Shown here piece after piece: positions 35,228 to 44,040 of a stretch of DNA of 64,000 bases. Position numbers and translations under genes: made by a program. The stretch lies in contig NZ_SRSF01000003.1 of NCBI RefSeq assembly GCF_004803465.1, positions 186,001 to 250,000 on the forward strand. Direction: 5' to 3'. The first letter of the stretch is position 1. Every line of letters begins with the position of its first letter. The stretch is from Neolewinella litorea. GTDB taxonomy: Bacteria; Bacteroidota; Bacteroidia; Chitinophagales; Saprospiraceae. The notes beneath the pieces were generated by a model, which saw only the letters and a program-made list of their open reading frames with translations, ran no database searches and was not told the DNA's origin.

Positions 35228-35463
35228 CGCGACCGGAGGTCGCGTTATGCTGGCGCTGCCTGAGGCAGCATCGTGCTTGCGCTGCCGGGAGGCAGCATTT
35301 TACTGCCGCTGACCTGAGGCCGCTTTGTACTAGCGCTGCCTGAGGCAGCATTGTACTGGCGCTGCCGGGAGGCAGCATTTTACTGCCGCTGCCCTGAGGC
35401 CGCTTTGTACTAGCGCTGCCTGAGGCAGCTTTGTACTGGCGCTGCCGGGAGGCAGCATTGTAC
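35225..35463 (+). repeat. Nine tandem 26-27-bp REP-like palindromes right of the RAYT gene
   Basis: Units start near 35225, 35251, 35277, 35304, 35331, 35357, 35384, 35411 and 35437. The commonest core is GCGCTGCC, TGA or GGGA, GGCAGC, followed by ATTGTAC or ATTTTAC. Three-unit blocks repeat with an 80-base higher-order period (35277, 35357, 35437), indicating amplification by block duplication. The first unit overlaps the RAYT stop codon. Confidence 0.9.
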
Positions 35464-35503
35464 GGGGTGGCGTACCTTTCGCGCCAATTGCAGATCGTAC
35501 CCC

Positions 35504-36586
35504 ATGGATAATCATACCTACGTAGCCATAATGGCCGGTGGCGTCGGCTCCCGTTTCTGGCCCGCCAGTCGGGAAGACAAGCCCAAACAGTTCCTCGACA
35601 TCGCCGGAGACGGTCGCAGCCTGCTGCGGATGACTTTCGAGCGCTTTCTCAAGCTGACCTCGGCCGACAAGATCTACATCGTCACCAACGCCCGGTACAA
35701 GGACCTCGTACTGGAACACATCCCCGAGATCGACGCCGGACAGGTGCTCTGCGAACCCAGCCGCAACAATACCGCGCCCTGCGTGGCTTACACGGCCTTC
35801 AAGCTGCACAACCTCGATCCCGAAGCCAACTTCGTGATCGCCCCCAGCGACGCCCTCATCGTTAACGACGGCCTTTTCGCGGCCAACATCAACAAGGCCC
35901 TGCGCTTCACGGCCGAAAACGACGCCCTGGTCACGCTCGGCATCTCTCCCGACGCCCCGCACACAGGCTACGGCTACATCCAGTTCATCGACGAGCAAAC
36001 CGGCACCGAAGACGTCTACCGCGTAAAACGGTTCACCGAAAAGCCCGACCTGGAAACGGCCCAATCCTTCCTCAGCAGCGGCGACTACCTCTGGAACGCC
36101 GGCATCTTCATCTGGCGCGCCAAAACGATCCTGGACGCCTACGAGCAGTACGCCCCCGAGATCTACGCCCTCCTGAGCCAGGGCCTCAACTACTATAACA
36201 CCGAGGAAGAGCAGTCCTTCATCGATGAATTCTACCCCCAGACGCCCAGCATCTCGGTAGACTACGCCATCATGGAGAACGCCCGGAACATCTACACCAT
36301 CCCCGCCCAGTTCGGCTGGTCCGACCTCGGCGCCTGGGGCGCCCTCTACCACGAAACGGAGAAAGACCCCGACGGCAATGTCCTGTCGGGCAACATCATC
36401 ACCGAAGACACCCACAACAGCTACATCCGCGGCCCCCAGGGCAAGCTCGTAGTAGTGGGCGGCGTCGATGACCTCCTCATCATCGATGAGGGCGACGTCC
36501 TGCTCGTCTATCCCCGCAACCGCGAACAGGAAATCAAGGCCCTTCGCGCTAAGGCCGAAGCGGAGCATGGGGAGCGGTATGTTTAG
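35504..36586 (+). CDS. manC: Mannose-1-phosphate guanylyltransferase
   Basis: The product is 360 residues, the length of the single-domain enzyme without the phosphomannose isomerase domain. The nucleotidyltransferase signature IMAGGVGSRFWPASR and KPKQFL lies near the start. FTEKPD and SAPSDALI-type segments (IAPSDALIVND) follow, and the C-terminal left-handed beta-helix region includes NSYIRGPQGKLVVVGGVDDLLIID. It makes GDP-mannose from mannose-1-phosphate and GTP for glycan synthesis. It begins 40 bases after the REP array and appears transcribed alone. Confidence 0.95.
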   Translation: MDNHTYVAIMAGGVGSRFWPASREDKPKQFLDIAGDGRSLLRMTFERFLKLTSADKIYIVTNARYKDLVLEHIPEIDAGQVLCEPSRNNTAPCVAYTAFKLHNLDPEANFVIAPSDALIVNDGLFAANINKALRFTAENDALVTLGISPDAPHTGYGYIQFIDEQTGTEDVYRVKRFTEKPDLETAQSFLSSGDYLWNAGIFIWRAKTILDAYEQYAPEIYALLSQGLNYYNTEEEQSFIDEFYPQTPSISVDYAIMENARNIYTIPAQFGWSDLGAWGALYHETEKDPDGNVLSGNIITEDTHNSYIRGPQGKLVVVGGVDDLLIIDEGDVLLVYPRNREQEIKALRAKAEAEHGERYV

Positions 36587-36633
36587 ATGGGGTAGGTTGG
36601 TACCGCTATAATGGCAAGGAACTGAACGAGGAG

Positions 36634-37389
36634 TTGGGGCTTTATAAGTACGAGGTGCGGTGGTATGATCCGAGTATTGCGAGGTGGACCTCGGTCGATC
36701 CGCTGGCGGATAAAATGCCGGGATGGAGTCCCTATAACTACACGATGGGCAATCCGATCAACCTAGTTGCTCCAGATGGTCGCGAGCCGATCAAGCCTTT
36801 TGTGGGTACCGCAGCGCAATTCAAAGCGTTGCTGGATAATAGTCCCAGTAAAGTAGGTCAATATACCGGCCAAGCTGCAAATAGATATGTCGGCAGCCTA
36901 GGTAATACCGAGTTTAGCTGGAAACAAATGCGCCCACTACCTACTCAAACGGGATACTTCAATCAGAAAAAAGGTAGGTATATCTATACTGAAAAAGGGG
37001 GCTGGGTTGATATGGCTCACTTCATGTTTTATGCAGGGAAAGCCCATCAATACAAAGCCGATGGACACGAGAATCCAGTTGGTGAAGCTGTTCAAGATGG
37101 CTTTGCTCAAGAAGCTAGCGATAGCTGGGTTGCAGGGCACTCTGCTTACAGCTATGAAGATTTACCTAGCGACAAGTTTGGGGCCGATTTTGCCACCAAT
37201 TACTTCGATCCAGATAGTGATGCTACACTCGGAGAGCAGATCCTTTCGTATCTCAATGAAGTGTTAGGAGCTACAGATCCGGAGAATGCTCCAAACTATG
37301 ATCAACTGCCAGAAATGGATGGAGAGAGAAATGTTCCTTCTAGACAGAACAGAACTACAACTCCTGTTTACACTGAAGATAATCGATAG
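36634..37389 (+). CDS. Orphan Rhs C-terminal tip (truncated core plus variable domain)
   Basis: The frame opens at 36553 with no start until a TTG at 36634, but the Rhs core is already recognisable before it (RYNGKELNEELGL). It continues as YKYEVRWYDPSIARWTSVDP and YNYTMGNPINLVAPDG. The remaining ~200 residues are a variable domain I cannot name, with GGWVDMAHFMFYAGKAHQYK and YEDLPSDKFGADFATNYFDP. In polymorphic toxins this position carries the toxin. The large N-terminal Rhs part is missing, so this is a displaced tip or remnant. DNA turns AT-richer after the core. Confidence 0.75.
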   Translation: MGLYKYEVRWYDPSIARWTSVDPLADKMPGWSPYNYTMGNPINLVAPDGREPIKPFVGTAAQFKALLDNSPSKVGQYTGQAANRYVGSLGNTEFSWKQMRPLPTQTGYFNQKKGRYIYTEKGGWVDMAHFMFYAGKAHQYKADGHENPVGEAVQDGFAQEASDSWVAGHSAYSYEDLPSDKFGADFATNYFDPDSDATLGEQILSYLNEVLGATDPENAPNYDQLPEMDGERNVPSRQNRTTTPVYTEDNR

Positions 37390-37716
37390 ATGAAATACTT
37401 AAAAGCAAGGGGGTGGCTAAATGCTTTTCTAGCTTTAGTTATTTTCGTCGTCGCTACATTGTTCGCGTTACAGTGGAGGGAGACTAGTCAAATGAGAAGT
37501 CAGGGAAAAGTTATCGTCGACTTAGTGGAGAGGTATCGAGTAGAACAAAATAAGTTGCCACAGTCGCTTAGCGATATTGATTACCAGGCTAATATGGGTA
37601 ATGGTCCTTACTATGAAGTTCTCGACAGTGCAGACTACCGGATATACTTCACGATTGGTTTTGATGAATTATATCAATACAGCTCAAAGAATAACCAGTG
37701 GAAAGAGGTGCCGTAA
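37390..37716 (+). CDS. Small membrane-anchored protein, candidate immunity partner of the Rhs tip
   Basis: The product is 108 residues and starts immediately after the Rhs tip stop codon. One N-terminal transmembrane helix (about 11-28) is followed by a soluble domain (about 40-108), with FTIGFDELYQYSSKNNQW at the end. Base composition matches the tip. Adjacency directly downstream of a toxin-like tip is how immunity genes are usually placed; no named immunity family is recognised. It could otherwise be an unrelated small protein. Confidence 0.6.
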   Translation: MKYLKARGWLNAFLALVIFVVATLFALQWRETSQMRSQGKVIVDLVERYRVEQNKLPQSLSDIDYQANMGNGPYYEVLDSADYRIYFTIGFDELYQYSSKNNQWKEVP

Positions 37717-38322
37717 GTTTTGCAACTTACTATCATGTTTATCATCCCTTGTCGCCCAATGAGCAGCGCCAACGCAGCCCGACGTGAGGAGGGTTGACGG
37801 TGGCGCTTAATATTAGCTTCGCTGCTACTGCGTGGTGGGCGGTCTTCTTGACTTCTTTTCTGTCACGTTGACGGGCACGAGCACGAAGTACTGCGCAGCA
37901 AAAGGCGACCATGCAGCTCCGCTGCGAGTCGCCTTTCGTGCTTAACGAAGGCCGGTTTGGCGCGGAATACGACCGAACGACTTGGGGGCCGAAGTGAGCG
38001 AGACCAAGTCTAAACATTTGACCTCGTGACACGGAGCGTCAGCATATACCACAAAGCACGTCACCACACCACCCGCCCAAGTCGGAAATGGCAAAGCCAG
38101 GAAGGTGAAAGTATTCAGTACCGGCTATCACCCCAGGCCGTCACGTACTGCCAGGAATAATTCACTTAAGGCCCCCATTTGCGCCACCACAGAGCCCGGC
38201 CGTTCCCGACTTACCCGGCACCCGCGGCCCCGCCCCATACCAAAGACGAGTTGCGGTACCAAGAGACTGCCGCCCTAAGGAACTAACGCCCTAAAGAACT
38301 AACGCCCTAACCCCCTAAAGAA
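37717..38322. other. Long intergenic stretch after the Rhs tip
   Basis: No convincing gene is present. A 96-codon minus-strand frame (37742-38032) exists but lacks a plausible protein pattern. The left half has a mixed composition with inverted segments such as GGCGACCATGCAGC and CGCTGCGAGTCGCC (about 37895-37933), and may be a remnant of an Rhs cassette boundary. The right half leads into a short tandem repeat. Confidence 0.5.
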
Positions 38323-38326
38323 CTAC
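38272..38326. repeat. Short 16-bp tandem repeat
   Basis: About three and a half copies of GCCCTAAAGAACTAAC with point changes lie just beyond, and slightly into, the end of the minus-strand gene at 38323. Function unknown. Confidence 0.75.
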
Positions 38327-38751
38327 CCATACCGTTCAGCAAACTCCTCCACCGTAGGCCGAAACCAATAGAACACGCCAAGCATCAGTACCACCAAGGC
38401 CAGGGGTTCGAAGTTGTAGGTCAGCAAGGAGATGACGGTCAGCAGCAGGGTGGCGCTCTCGATGATGGCAAGGCGGATGAGCACGGTTGCCCGGTAGCTG
38501 CTCGCGGCGCGCTCCATGACCCGGGGCAGGCGCTTGATGGAGCGCACGCGGAACTGGTCTATAAACCAAGCACCCCCCACCATGCACACGGCGTAACCGG
38601 CGATGATGTAAAGGTCCGTCTCCCCGTCCATAAAGAAGCGCGGCTCCTCACCCCGGATAAGGAACCACACGATGATGGCAAACACGAGCTGCCCCATCAG
38701 CATGGCGTAGAAGATCGTCTGCAGCTTCTGGAACCACCTATTCGATTCCAT
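38323..38751 (-). CDS. Four-helix membrane protein of unknown family
   Basis: The product is 142 residues with four hydrophobic helices (about 10-31, 45-65, 88-107, 110-130) and an Arg-rich loop between the second and third. No known family is recognised. The start lies 14 bases inside the end of the peptide transporter gene, so the two are probably translated together. Its stop falls inside the 16-bp tandem repeat. Confidence 0.7.
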   Translation of the reverse strand: MESNRWFQKLQTIFYAMLMGQLVFAIIVWFLIRGEEPRFFMDGETDLYIIAGYAVCMVGGAWFIDQFRVRSIKRLPRVMERAASSYRATVLIRLAIIESATLLLTVISLLTYNFEPLALVVLMLGVFYWFRPTVEEFAERYG

Positions 38752-40576
38752 GCATCATCTTTTTCATCCACCCGCTGATGGCGATGAAGATCACCGCGGC
38801 GGTGATGGGCACGGCGGCGAAGATGGCGAAGAAGCCGCTCAGGCCGATCTGCTCGGCGATGGGATCGATGTAGGAGCCCGTAAGGCCGGCGGCGAAGTTG
38901 GCGATGAAGTTGGCCACGAAGAAGACGCCGAACATCAGTCCGACCAGCCGCACCGGGGCCAGCTTGGATACGTAGCTCAGTCCCACCGGCGAAATGCACA
39001 GCTCACCCAGGGTGTGGAAGAGGTAGGCCGCGATGAGCCAGAACATGCTCACGCTGGCGGTTTTGGCCCCGTCGGGGATGCTGAGGGAGCCCACCGCGAG
39101 GATGGCGAAGCCGATACCCAGCAGCGTCAGACCGAGGGCAAACTTGATGGGGCCGCGGCGCAGGAAGGAGATCCGCTTCTCCCACAGTTTGGCGAAGGCC
39201 GGCGCAAAGCAGATGATGAACAGGCTGTTGAAAATCTGGAACCAGCCGGCGGGTACCTCGGGGGCTTCGGCCGTGAACTGTTCGAAGAGCATGTTGCCCA
39301 GCAGGCCCCAGATGCCTACGAAAGCCAGCGCCAGCATGAGGTTGGAAACGGTATACTGCCGGAAGGTCACGGCAAACAACTTGCTCAGTACCCACGTGAG
39401 AACCAGCACCGGAATGACGGTGATGAGGGTGTTCGCCACCCGGAAAATCTGGGCACTTCCGCCGTCCAGCGTCCGGTCAGTATAGTCCAGGGCGAAGATC
39501 GTCATCGATCCCCCCGCCTGCTCGAAGGCCCACCAGAAGAAGATGATGAAGAAGCTGAAGACGACGATCGACCACACCCGGTCGCGCTCGATCTTGGTGA
39601 GGGCATCATCCGAGACGATCCAGCCCACGAAGGCCACCACGGAACCGAGAATGATGGGCGGCATGAACTGCCTGCTTACGGTTTGTATGAAGTTGGGCTG
39701 GTCCCCGCCGTACGCGTCGATGAGCCAGTAAAAGGCCCCGGCGATGAAGAGGCCGATGAGGGCCCAGGTAAAGGCGCGCTTGCCATCGTCGTCGCCGGCT
39801 ACCGAGGGGGCGGTGGATTGCTCCCTGGTCCGGAGGGTGCCCATCGAACCATCGACCGTATAGCCCTCCGGCTCCACGGCGGCGGTTTCGGTTTCGGTAG
39901 ATTTGGGTTGATTCGAAGGATTATCGGGGTGGTTCGGCGCAAGGCCGATGTTGCCGAAGATATCCTGGGCCAGCCAGAACTGCACCAGTCCGATGAACAT
40001 GAAGACACCGGCCAGTCCGAACCCGTAGGCGTAGCCGTACGCTTCGCTCTCCCCGTAGTAGCTGCACAGCAGGATGCCGAGGAAGGCCCCGGCGTTGATG
40101 CCCATGTAGAAGATGGTGTAGGCGCCGTCCTTCAGGTCGGTGTCTTTCTCGTATAGCTGACCGACGATGGAGGAAATGTTGGGCTTGAACAACCCGTTGC
40201 CGATGATGAGCAGTCCGAGTCCCGTATAGAACAGGCCCGCCGTCTCGAAGGCCATGGACGCGTGGCCCAGGGTCATGATCAGCGCCCCGAGCACCACGGC
40301 GCGGCGGTAGCCCAGCAGGCGGTCGGCCAGGATGCCCCCGATCATGGGCGTGAAGTAGACCAGTCCCGTATAGATACCGTACAGGGCCAGGGCGTCGGCA
40401 CGGTCCCAGGGGTTGTCCGCGAAGGCGACGTCAACCAGAAATACCACCAGCAGCACCCGCATTCCGTAGTAGCTGAAACGCTCCCACATCTCGGTGAAGA
40501 AGAGCACGAATAGACCGGGGCGGTGGCCGAAAATGCTGCCCCCGTCTTCCGGGTGTCGTAGGGTACTTGTATCCAT
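38738..40576 (-). CDS. Proton-dependent oligopeptide transporter (POT/PTR family MFS)
   Basis: The product is 612 residues with about 14 transmembrane helices. The family signature FFTEMWERFSYYGMR (ExxERFxYY) lies in helix 1. FKPNISSIVGQLYE and FYMGINAGAFLG are further POT blocks, and FSFFIIFFWWAFEQAGG matches the helix 7 region. A charged loop (about 225-265) separates the two halves. It imports di- and tripeptides with protons. A small membrane-protein gene overlaps its 3' end. Confidence 0.95.
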   Translation of the reverse strand: MDTSTLRHPEDGGSIFGHRPGLFVLFFTEMWERFSYYGMRVLLVVFLVDVAFADNPWDRADALALYGIYTGLVYFTPMIGGILADRLLGYRRAVVLGALIMTLGHASMAFETAGLFYTGLGLLIIGNGLFKPNISSIVGQLYEKDTDLKDGAYTIFYMGINAGAFLGILLCSYYGESEAYGYAYGFGLAGVFMFIGLVQFWLAQDIFGNIGLAPNHPDNPSNQPKSTETETAAVEPEGYTVDGSMGTLRTREQSTAPSVAGDDDGKRAFTWALIGLFIAGAFYWLIDAYGGDQPNFIQTVSRQFMPPIILGSVVAFVGWIVSDDALTKIERDRVWSIVVFSFFIIFFWWAFEQAGGSMTIFALDYTDRTLDGGSAQIFRVANTLITVIPVLVLTWVLSKLFAVTFRQYTVSNLMLALAFVGIWGLLGNMLFEQFTAEAPEVPAGWFQIFNSLFIICFAPAFAKLWEKRISFLRRGPIKFALGLTLLGIGFAILAVGSLSIPDGAKTASVSMFWLIAAYLFHTLGELCISPVGLSYVSKLAPVRLVGLMFGVFFVANFIANFAAGLTGSYIDPIAEQIGLSGFFAIFAAVPITAAVIFIAISGWMKKMMHGIE

Positions 40577-40696
40577 CAGGTTTGGTTAAGGTTAGTGTGG
40601 CAGGGCGACCGGGCGACCGGCACTGCCGTAATCGGTGAATATCAGCAATAGTAATTCGCGCACGCCGGGGTGAGCGACGGGACCAAAGAAACGAAA

Positions 40697-41056
40697 TTAC
40701 CGCTTACCCCCGGCCGCCGCCACGCGCACCGCGGCGCCCAGCAGTCCGCCGAGGCCCGCCGTGAAGCCGCCCCAGAGCGCGGTGATCACCACCAGTACCC
40801 AGCCCGTCGGTACCCCAAAGGTCACCGCCAGCCGGTCGCCGAGGCGGCCTTCCGACAGCAGGTGCAGGTAGCCGGAGTAGCAGCCCCAGACCATGACCGC
40901 AGCCAGGAACGGAAAGTAGAAGCCGGCCCGCCGCCACACCGGCAGCAGGCCCGCGCTCACCGCCGCGCCGATGGCCGGCACGTACCACGGCCAATCGAGG
41001 TAGAGCGTGGCTACGCAGATCAGCAGAACGAGAAGAAGAAGGAAGAGGCGGTACAT
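40697..41056 (-). CDS. Small hydrophobic protein of unknown family
   Basis: The product is 119 residues with four membrane-spanning segments (about 4-19, 27-42, 47-64, 82-112) and a short Lys/Arg end. No motif is recognised. It follows the penicillin-acylase gene by five bases on the same strand and is probably co-transcribed with it. Confidence 0.65.
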   Translation of the reverse strand: MYRLFLLLLVLLICVATLYLDWPWYVPAIGAAVSAGLLPVWRRAGFYFPFLAAVMVWGCYSGYLHLLSEGRLGDRLAVTFGVPTGWVLVVITALWGGFTAGLGGLLGAAVRVAAAGGKR

Positions 41057-41061
41057 AGTCG

Positions 41062-43533
41062 TTATTCAAAGATCCAGCTGCCGATGGGGTCCTGGGGGCG
41101 CGTCCAGCGGGTGAGTTCGTGGTAGCGGCCCTCGGCCCACTCCTCGAAGCCGTTGTCGTAGAATTCGCTGCCCGGATTACCGGAAGCACCGCCCGGCAGT
41201 GCCCCCCAGCCGCGGGGCTTTTCGCCCAGCTCGACGACCATGCGCCAGCTGGCTCCGAAGTTGTCGTCGACCACCCGCGGCGTCATACGGGCCCCCGGGG
41301 TGGTGATCAGTGGAGAGCCGAAGCCGGGGATCTTGCCGAGGTGATCGATGTGGGCATCGCGGCGTTCCGACCAAGTGACGGGCAGCTCGCCGTCGAGCTC
41401 CTCCACGAGTTCATCGAAAACGCGCTGGGTCAGCATCGCGGCCGTTTCGCGGAAGTCGGGCGTGGCGACGACGTCGAAGATGGCGTTGCCCGGATCGTCG
41501 CGCAGCAGGTCGTTGAGTTTCCACCACTCCGGCCGCAGCAGTCCGTCTTCGCGGGGCAGCTCGTCGAAGGTGAGGGTGTACAGGCGTTCGCGCCAGTCGT
41601 CGAAGAGGGTAGGGGCCCGACTATCGCCGGTATAGCGGTAATCCCATTCGGAGAGCACCCGCAGCAGGCGTCTTCCTTCTTCGTTGAGTGCCTGCCGGTT
41701 GATGCGCGCGATCAGGAAGGGGGCCAGCTCCTCGGCGAGCAGGGAGTAGGCGTCGAGCTGCAGCTCTTTCATCCGCCGCTGGTTCATCGTGGGCTGGTGG
41801 TCCAGCACCCGGTTGATGTAGCGGCCGCGGTATTCGTCGAAGCGGCCCAGGTAGTAATAAGGATAGCTGGCATCGGTGGTCACCTGGTTGGCGGAACTGA
41901 CGTAGCCGCGGGCCGGATTGTAGGAGACCGGTCGCTTTTCAAAGGGGATCCAGCCCCGCCAGGCGTTCTTCAGACTGTCGCCCTCGCGGATGAAGCGGCC
42001 CTCCTCCGGTTGCCGCAGCGGGAAGAAACCATTGGGCCGGATGGCGATGTCCCCGTCGCGGGCGGCAAAGATGAAGTTCTGCGCGGGGTCCACGTAGCCC
42101 CGCAGGGCCGCCACATAGTCGGCGTAGTTGCGCGCTTGCATCAATTTCAGGAAGGTGGCCACAATGGTGTGCGGGCGCACGGCCTTTCCGGGTGTATCCT
42201 GGGCGCGCCAGCGCATGGCCATCTCGGCGTAGGGGCCTTCGGTGTTCGGCACGGGACCGAAGACCGTCCAGGGTACCTCAACGATCTCGTCCGGAGCCCC
42301 TTTCACGCGCAGGGTGTCGGTCACGAACTTTGTAGGTACTTCACGTCCGTCGAGCCGATAGGCACTGCGGTCCGCCGCGGTCCAGTGGATTCGGTACCAG
42401 TCGGTCACGTCGTGGCCCACGTTCGTTTCGCCCCAGGCCACGTAATCGTTGAAGCCCATCATGAGTCCGGGCGCGCCGGCCAGTCCTACCCCCCGGGCGT
42501 TGCAGCCGGGGAAGGAGAGCTGGATTTCGTACCACACGCTGGGGTAGGATAGCGAGAGGTGGGGGTCGTTGGCCAGGATGGGAGCGCGGGTGTTCGAGCG
42601 GCGCCCGGCCACGGCCCAGTTATTGCTGCCGTTGTCGGGGTCGGGGGGGAAGTACCGGTAGGACTGCTGCCTTTCCTGCTCTTCCGTCAAGGGGTTTTGG
42701 GCGCCGCGCGCGGGTGCCGTGTCGGTACCGCGGGAAGCGGATAGCGTCGGCAGGGGCAGGAAGGAAAAGCGGCTCACCCGATCGTTCGCGGTGGTGGTAT
42801 TGGCCGTGGGCACTACCGGACTGGCCCTCGGAAAGCGTTCCGGGAACAGGTCAATGAAGTCGTCGCGGCCCAGCCGCTGCAGGGTCTTGGTGGCTTCGGC
42901 GTCGTTGTAGGCGCCGCTGAGGCCCGAGGACATACCCTTCATGAGCAGTGCCGTGCGGTAGGGCGACCACCGCAGCGGTTCGTGGCCGAGGAGCTTGTAC
43001 TCTACGGGGTAGTCTTCCGGTTTAAGCTGGTCGAGGTAGGCGTTGATGCCATCGGAGTAGGCCTTCAGCGCGCGGTAATCGTCCGGAAACTCCAGGCGGA
43101 TGGTATCCACGGTGCGGCGGGCGATCTCTCGGAAGCCCTTGCGGATCTGAACCAGATCGCGTTGCGCCATGTCCGGCCCCAGCACCTGCGCCAGCGCCCC
43201 CTCGGTAGCCCGGGTACTGATGTCCATTTGCCACATGCGGTCGTAGGCGTTGACGTAGCCCTGCAGGAAGCAGGCGCTTTCCAGACTGCCGGCGATGATG
43301 TGCGGTACCCCGCGGTTGTCGAAGTGGATCTCGCCCCGCGCCAGGGAATCGGGGAGGTGAAAGTTCAGTTGTTGGGTGCGGGGGCCTTCGCCGGCGTTTT
43401 GCCAGAAGCCCATTCCCGGATTGAAGAAGGGGCCCAGGGCGGGCAGGGGAAGTCCGAAGGGTTGGGCCAGGCTTCCGAAGAGGAGCCAGCCGGTCAGCAG
43501 CAGGGCGGCAAGGGCGGGGGGAATCCAACGCAT
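41062..43533 (-). CDS. Penicillin acylase family (S45) Ntn-hydrolase precursor
   Basis: The product is 823 residues from the ATG at 43533, which opens a signal or anchor sequence. The small-chain part shows RGVPHIIAGS and DRMWQMD, family blocks of S45 enzymes. The autoprocessing site is Gly-Ser303 in GSNNWAVAG; the Ser becomes the N-terminal nucleophile of the large chain. NDPHLSLSYPSVWYE and GLAGAPGLMMGFND follow, both conserved. Such enzymes hydrolyse amides (beta-lactam side chains, acyl-homoserine lactones or acylated peptides) in the periplasm. Substrate unknown here. Confidence 0.95.
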   Translation of the reverse strand: MRWIPPALAALLLTGWLLFGSLAQPFGLPLPALGPFFNPGMGFWQNAGEGPRTQQLNFHLPDSLARGEIHFDNRGVPHIIAGSLESACFLQGYVNAYDRMWQMDISTRATEGALAQVLGPDMAQRDLVQIRKGFREIARRTVDTIRLEFPDDYRALKAYSDGINAYLDQLKPEDYPVEYKLLGHEPLRWSPYRTALLMKGMSSGLSGAYNDAEATKTLQRLGRDDFIDLFPERFPRASPVVPTANTTTANDRVSRFSFLPLPTLSASRGTDTAPARGAQNPLTEEQERQQSYRYFPPDPDNGSNNWAVAGRRSNTRAPILANDPHLSLSYPSVWYEIQLSFPGCNARGVGLAGAPGLMMGFNDYVAWGETNVGHDVTDWYRIHWTAADRSAYRLDGREVPTKFVTDTLRVKGAPDEIVEVPWTVFGPVPNTEGPYAEMAMRWRAQDTPGKAVRPHTIVATFLKLMQARNYADYVAALRGYVDPAQNFIFAARDGDIAIRPNGFFPLRQPEEGRFIREGDSLKNAWRGWIPFEKRPVSYNPARGYVSSANQVTTDASYPYYYLGRFDEYRGRYINRVLDHQPTMNQRRMKELQLDAYSLLAEELAPFLIARINRQALNEEGRRLLRVLSEWDYRYTGDSRAPTLFDDWRERLYTLTFDELPREDGLLRPEWWKLNDLLRDDPGNAIFDVVATPDFRETAAMLTQRVFDELVEELDGELPVTWSERRDAHIDHLGKIPGFGSPLITTPGARMTPRVVDDNFGASWRMVVELGEKPRGWGALPGGASGNPGSEFYDNGFEEWAEGRYHELTRWTRPQDPIGSWIFE

Positions 43534-43624
43534 ATCGAGGGGTAGGGCAGTCCGCGAAGGTACTAGCCCGTAAACGAACCAAACGCGGGGAGCCACATTA
43601 TACCTCCTCAATCTTGCCGGTCAA

Positions 43625-44035
43625 ATGCGCTTTCTGTCACTTTGCTGCCTCTGCAGCCTGTTGCTCCTTCCGGCCTGCGACGGGCAGACCCGCGAACGCC
43701 GCACCGCCCGGGGGGAGGATTTCGTGAGCGACCCCGATCACCTGTACTTCCGCAACGTCCGCAGCCGCGATTACCGCGCGGTCACCCTGTCTGAAGGCCT
43801 GGAAGCCTACTACCACGACGATCTGGAGGGAGAGCCATCCCTCATCATACGCGACAACTGGCTCGACGACCGCGCCGAACTCCTGCTCGGCGACCGGCCC
43901 CTGAGCCTGCCGGAGGTGCGGGAGCTGTACGACCGGCTTCGGTCCGGCTCCGCTGAGTCTCCATACTCCGACGACCGCCAGCGCCGCGCCGCCACGGAGG
44001 TGGTGGAGGATTACCTGCGCCTGATCGGCGGGTAG
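43625..44035 (+). CDS. Small lipoprotein of unknown function
   Basis: The product is 136 residues with a signal and lipobox (LLLLPAC, Cys18). The mature part is acidic and Arg-rich with no recognised domain (YHDDLEGEPSLIIRDNW, VREYYD-like helices). It is divergent from the acylase gene and separated from the 106-bp repeat array by only five bases. It is probably anchored to the outer membrane or its periplasmic face. Confidence 0.7.
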   Translation: MRFLSLCCLCSLLLLPACDGQTRERRTARGEDFVSDPDHLYFRNVRSRDYRAVTLSEGLEAYYHDDLEGEPSLIIRDNWLDDRAELLLGDRPLSLPEVRELYDRLRSGSAESPYSDDRQRRAATEVVEDYLRLIGG

Positions 44036-44040
44036 CGGCT

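Noticed and set aside
35225-35463. CRISPR-like regular repeats
   Set aside because: Units are contiguous palindromes without unique spacers, beside a RAYT gene and with no cas genes.
37742-38032. 96-codon minus-strand frame after the Rhs tip
   Set aside because: Composition does not look like a folded protein and there is no promoter or family match; treated as intergenic.
38750-40156. 468-codon plus-strand frame opposite the peptide transporter
   Set aside because: Highly charged Gly/Glu/His-rich sequence produced by antisense codons of the POT transporter.
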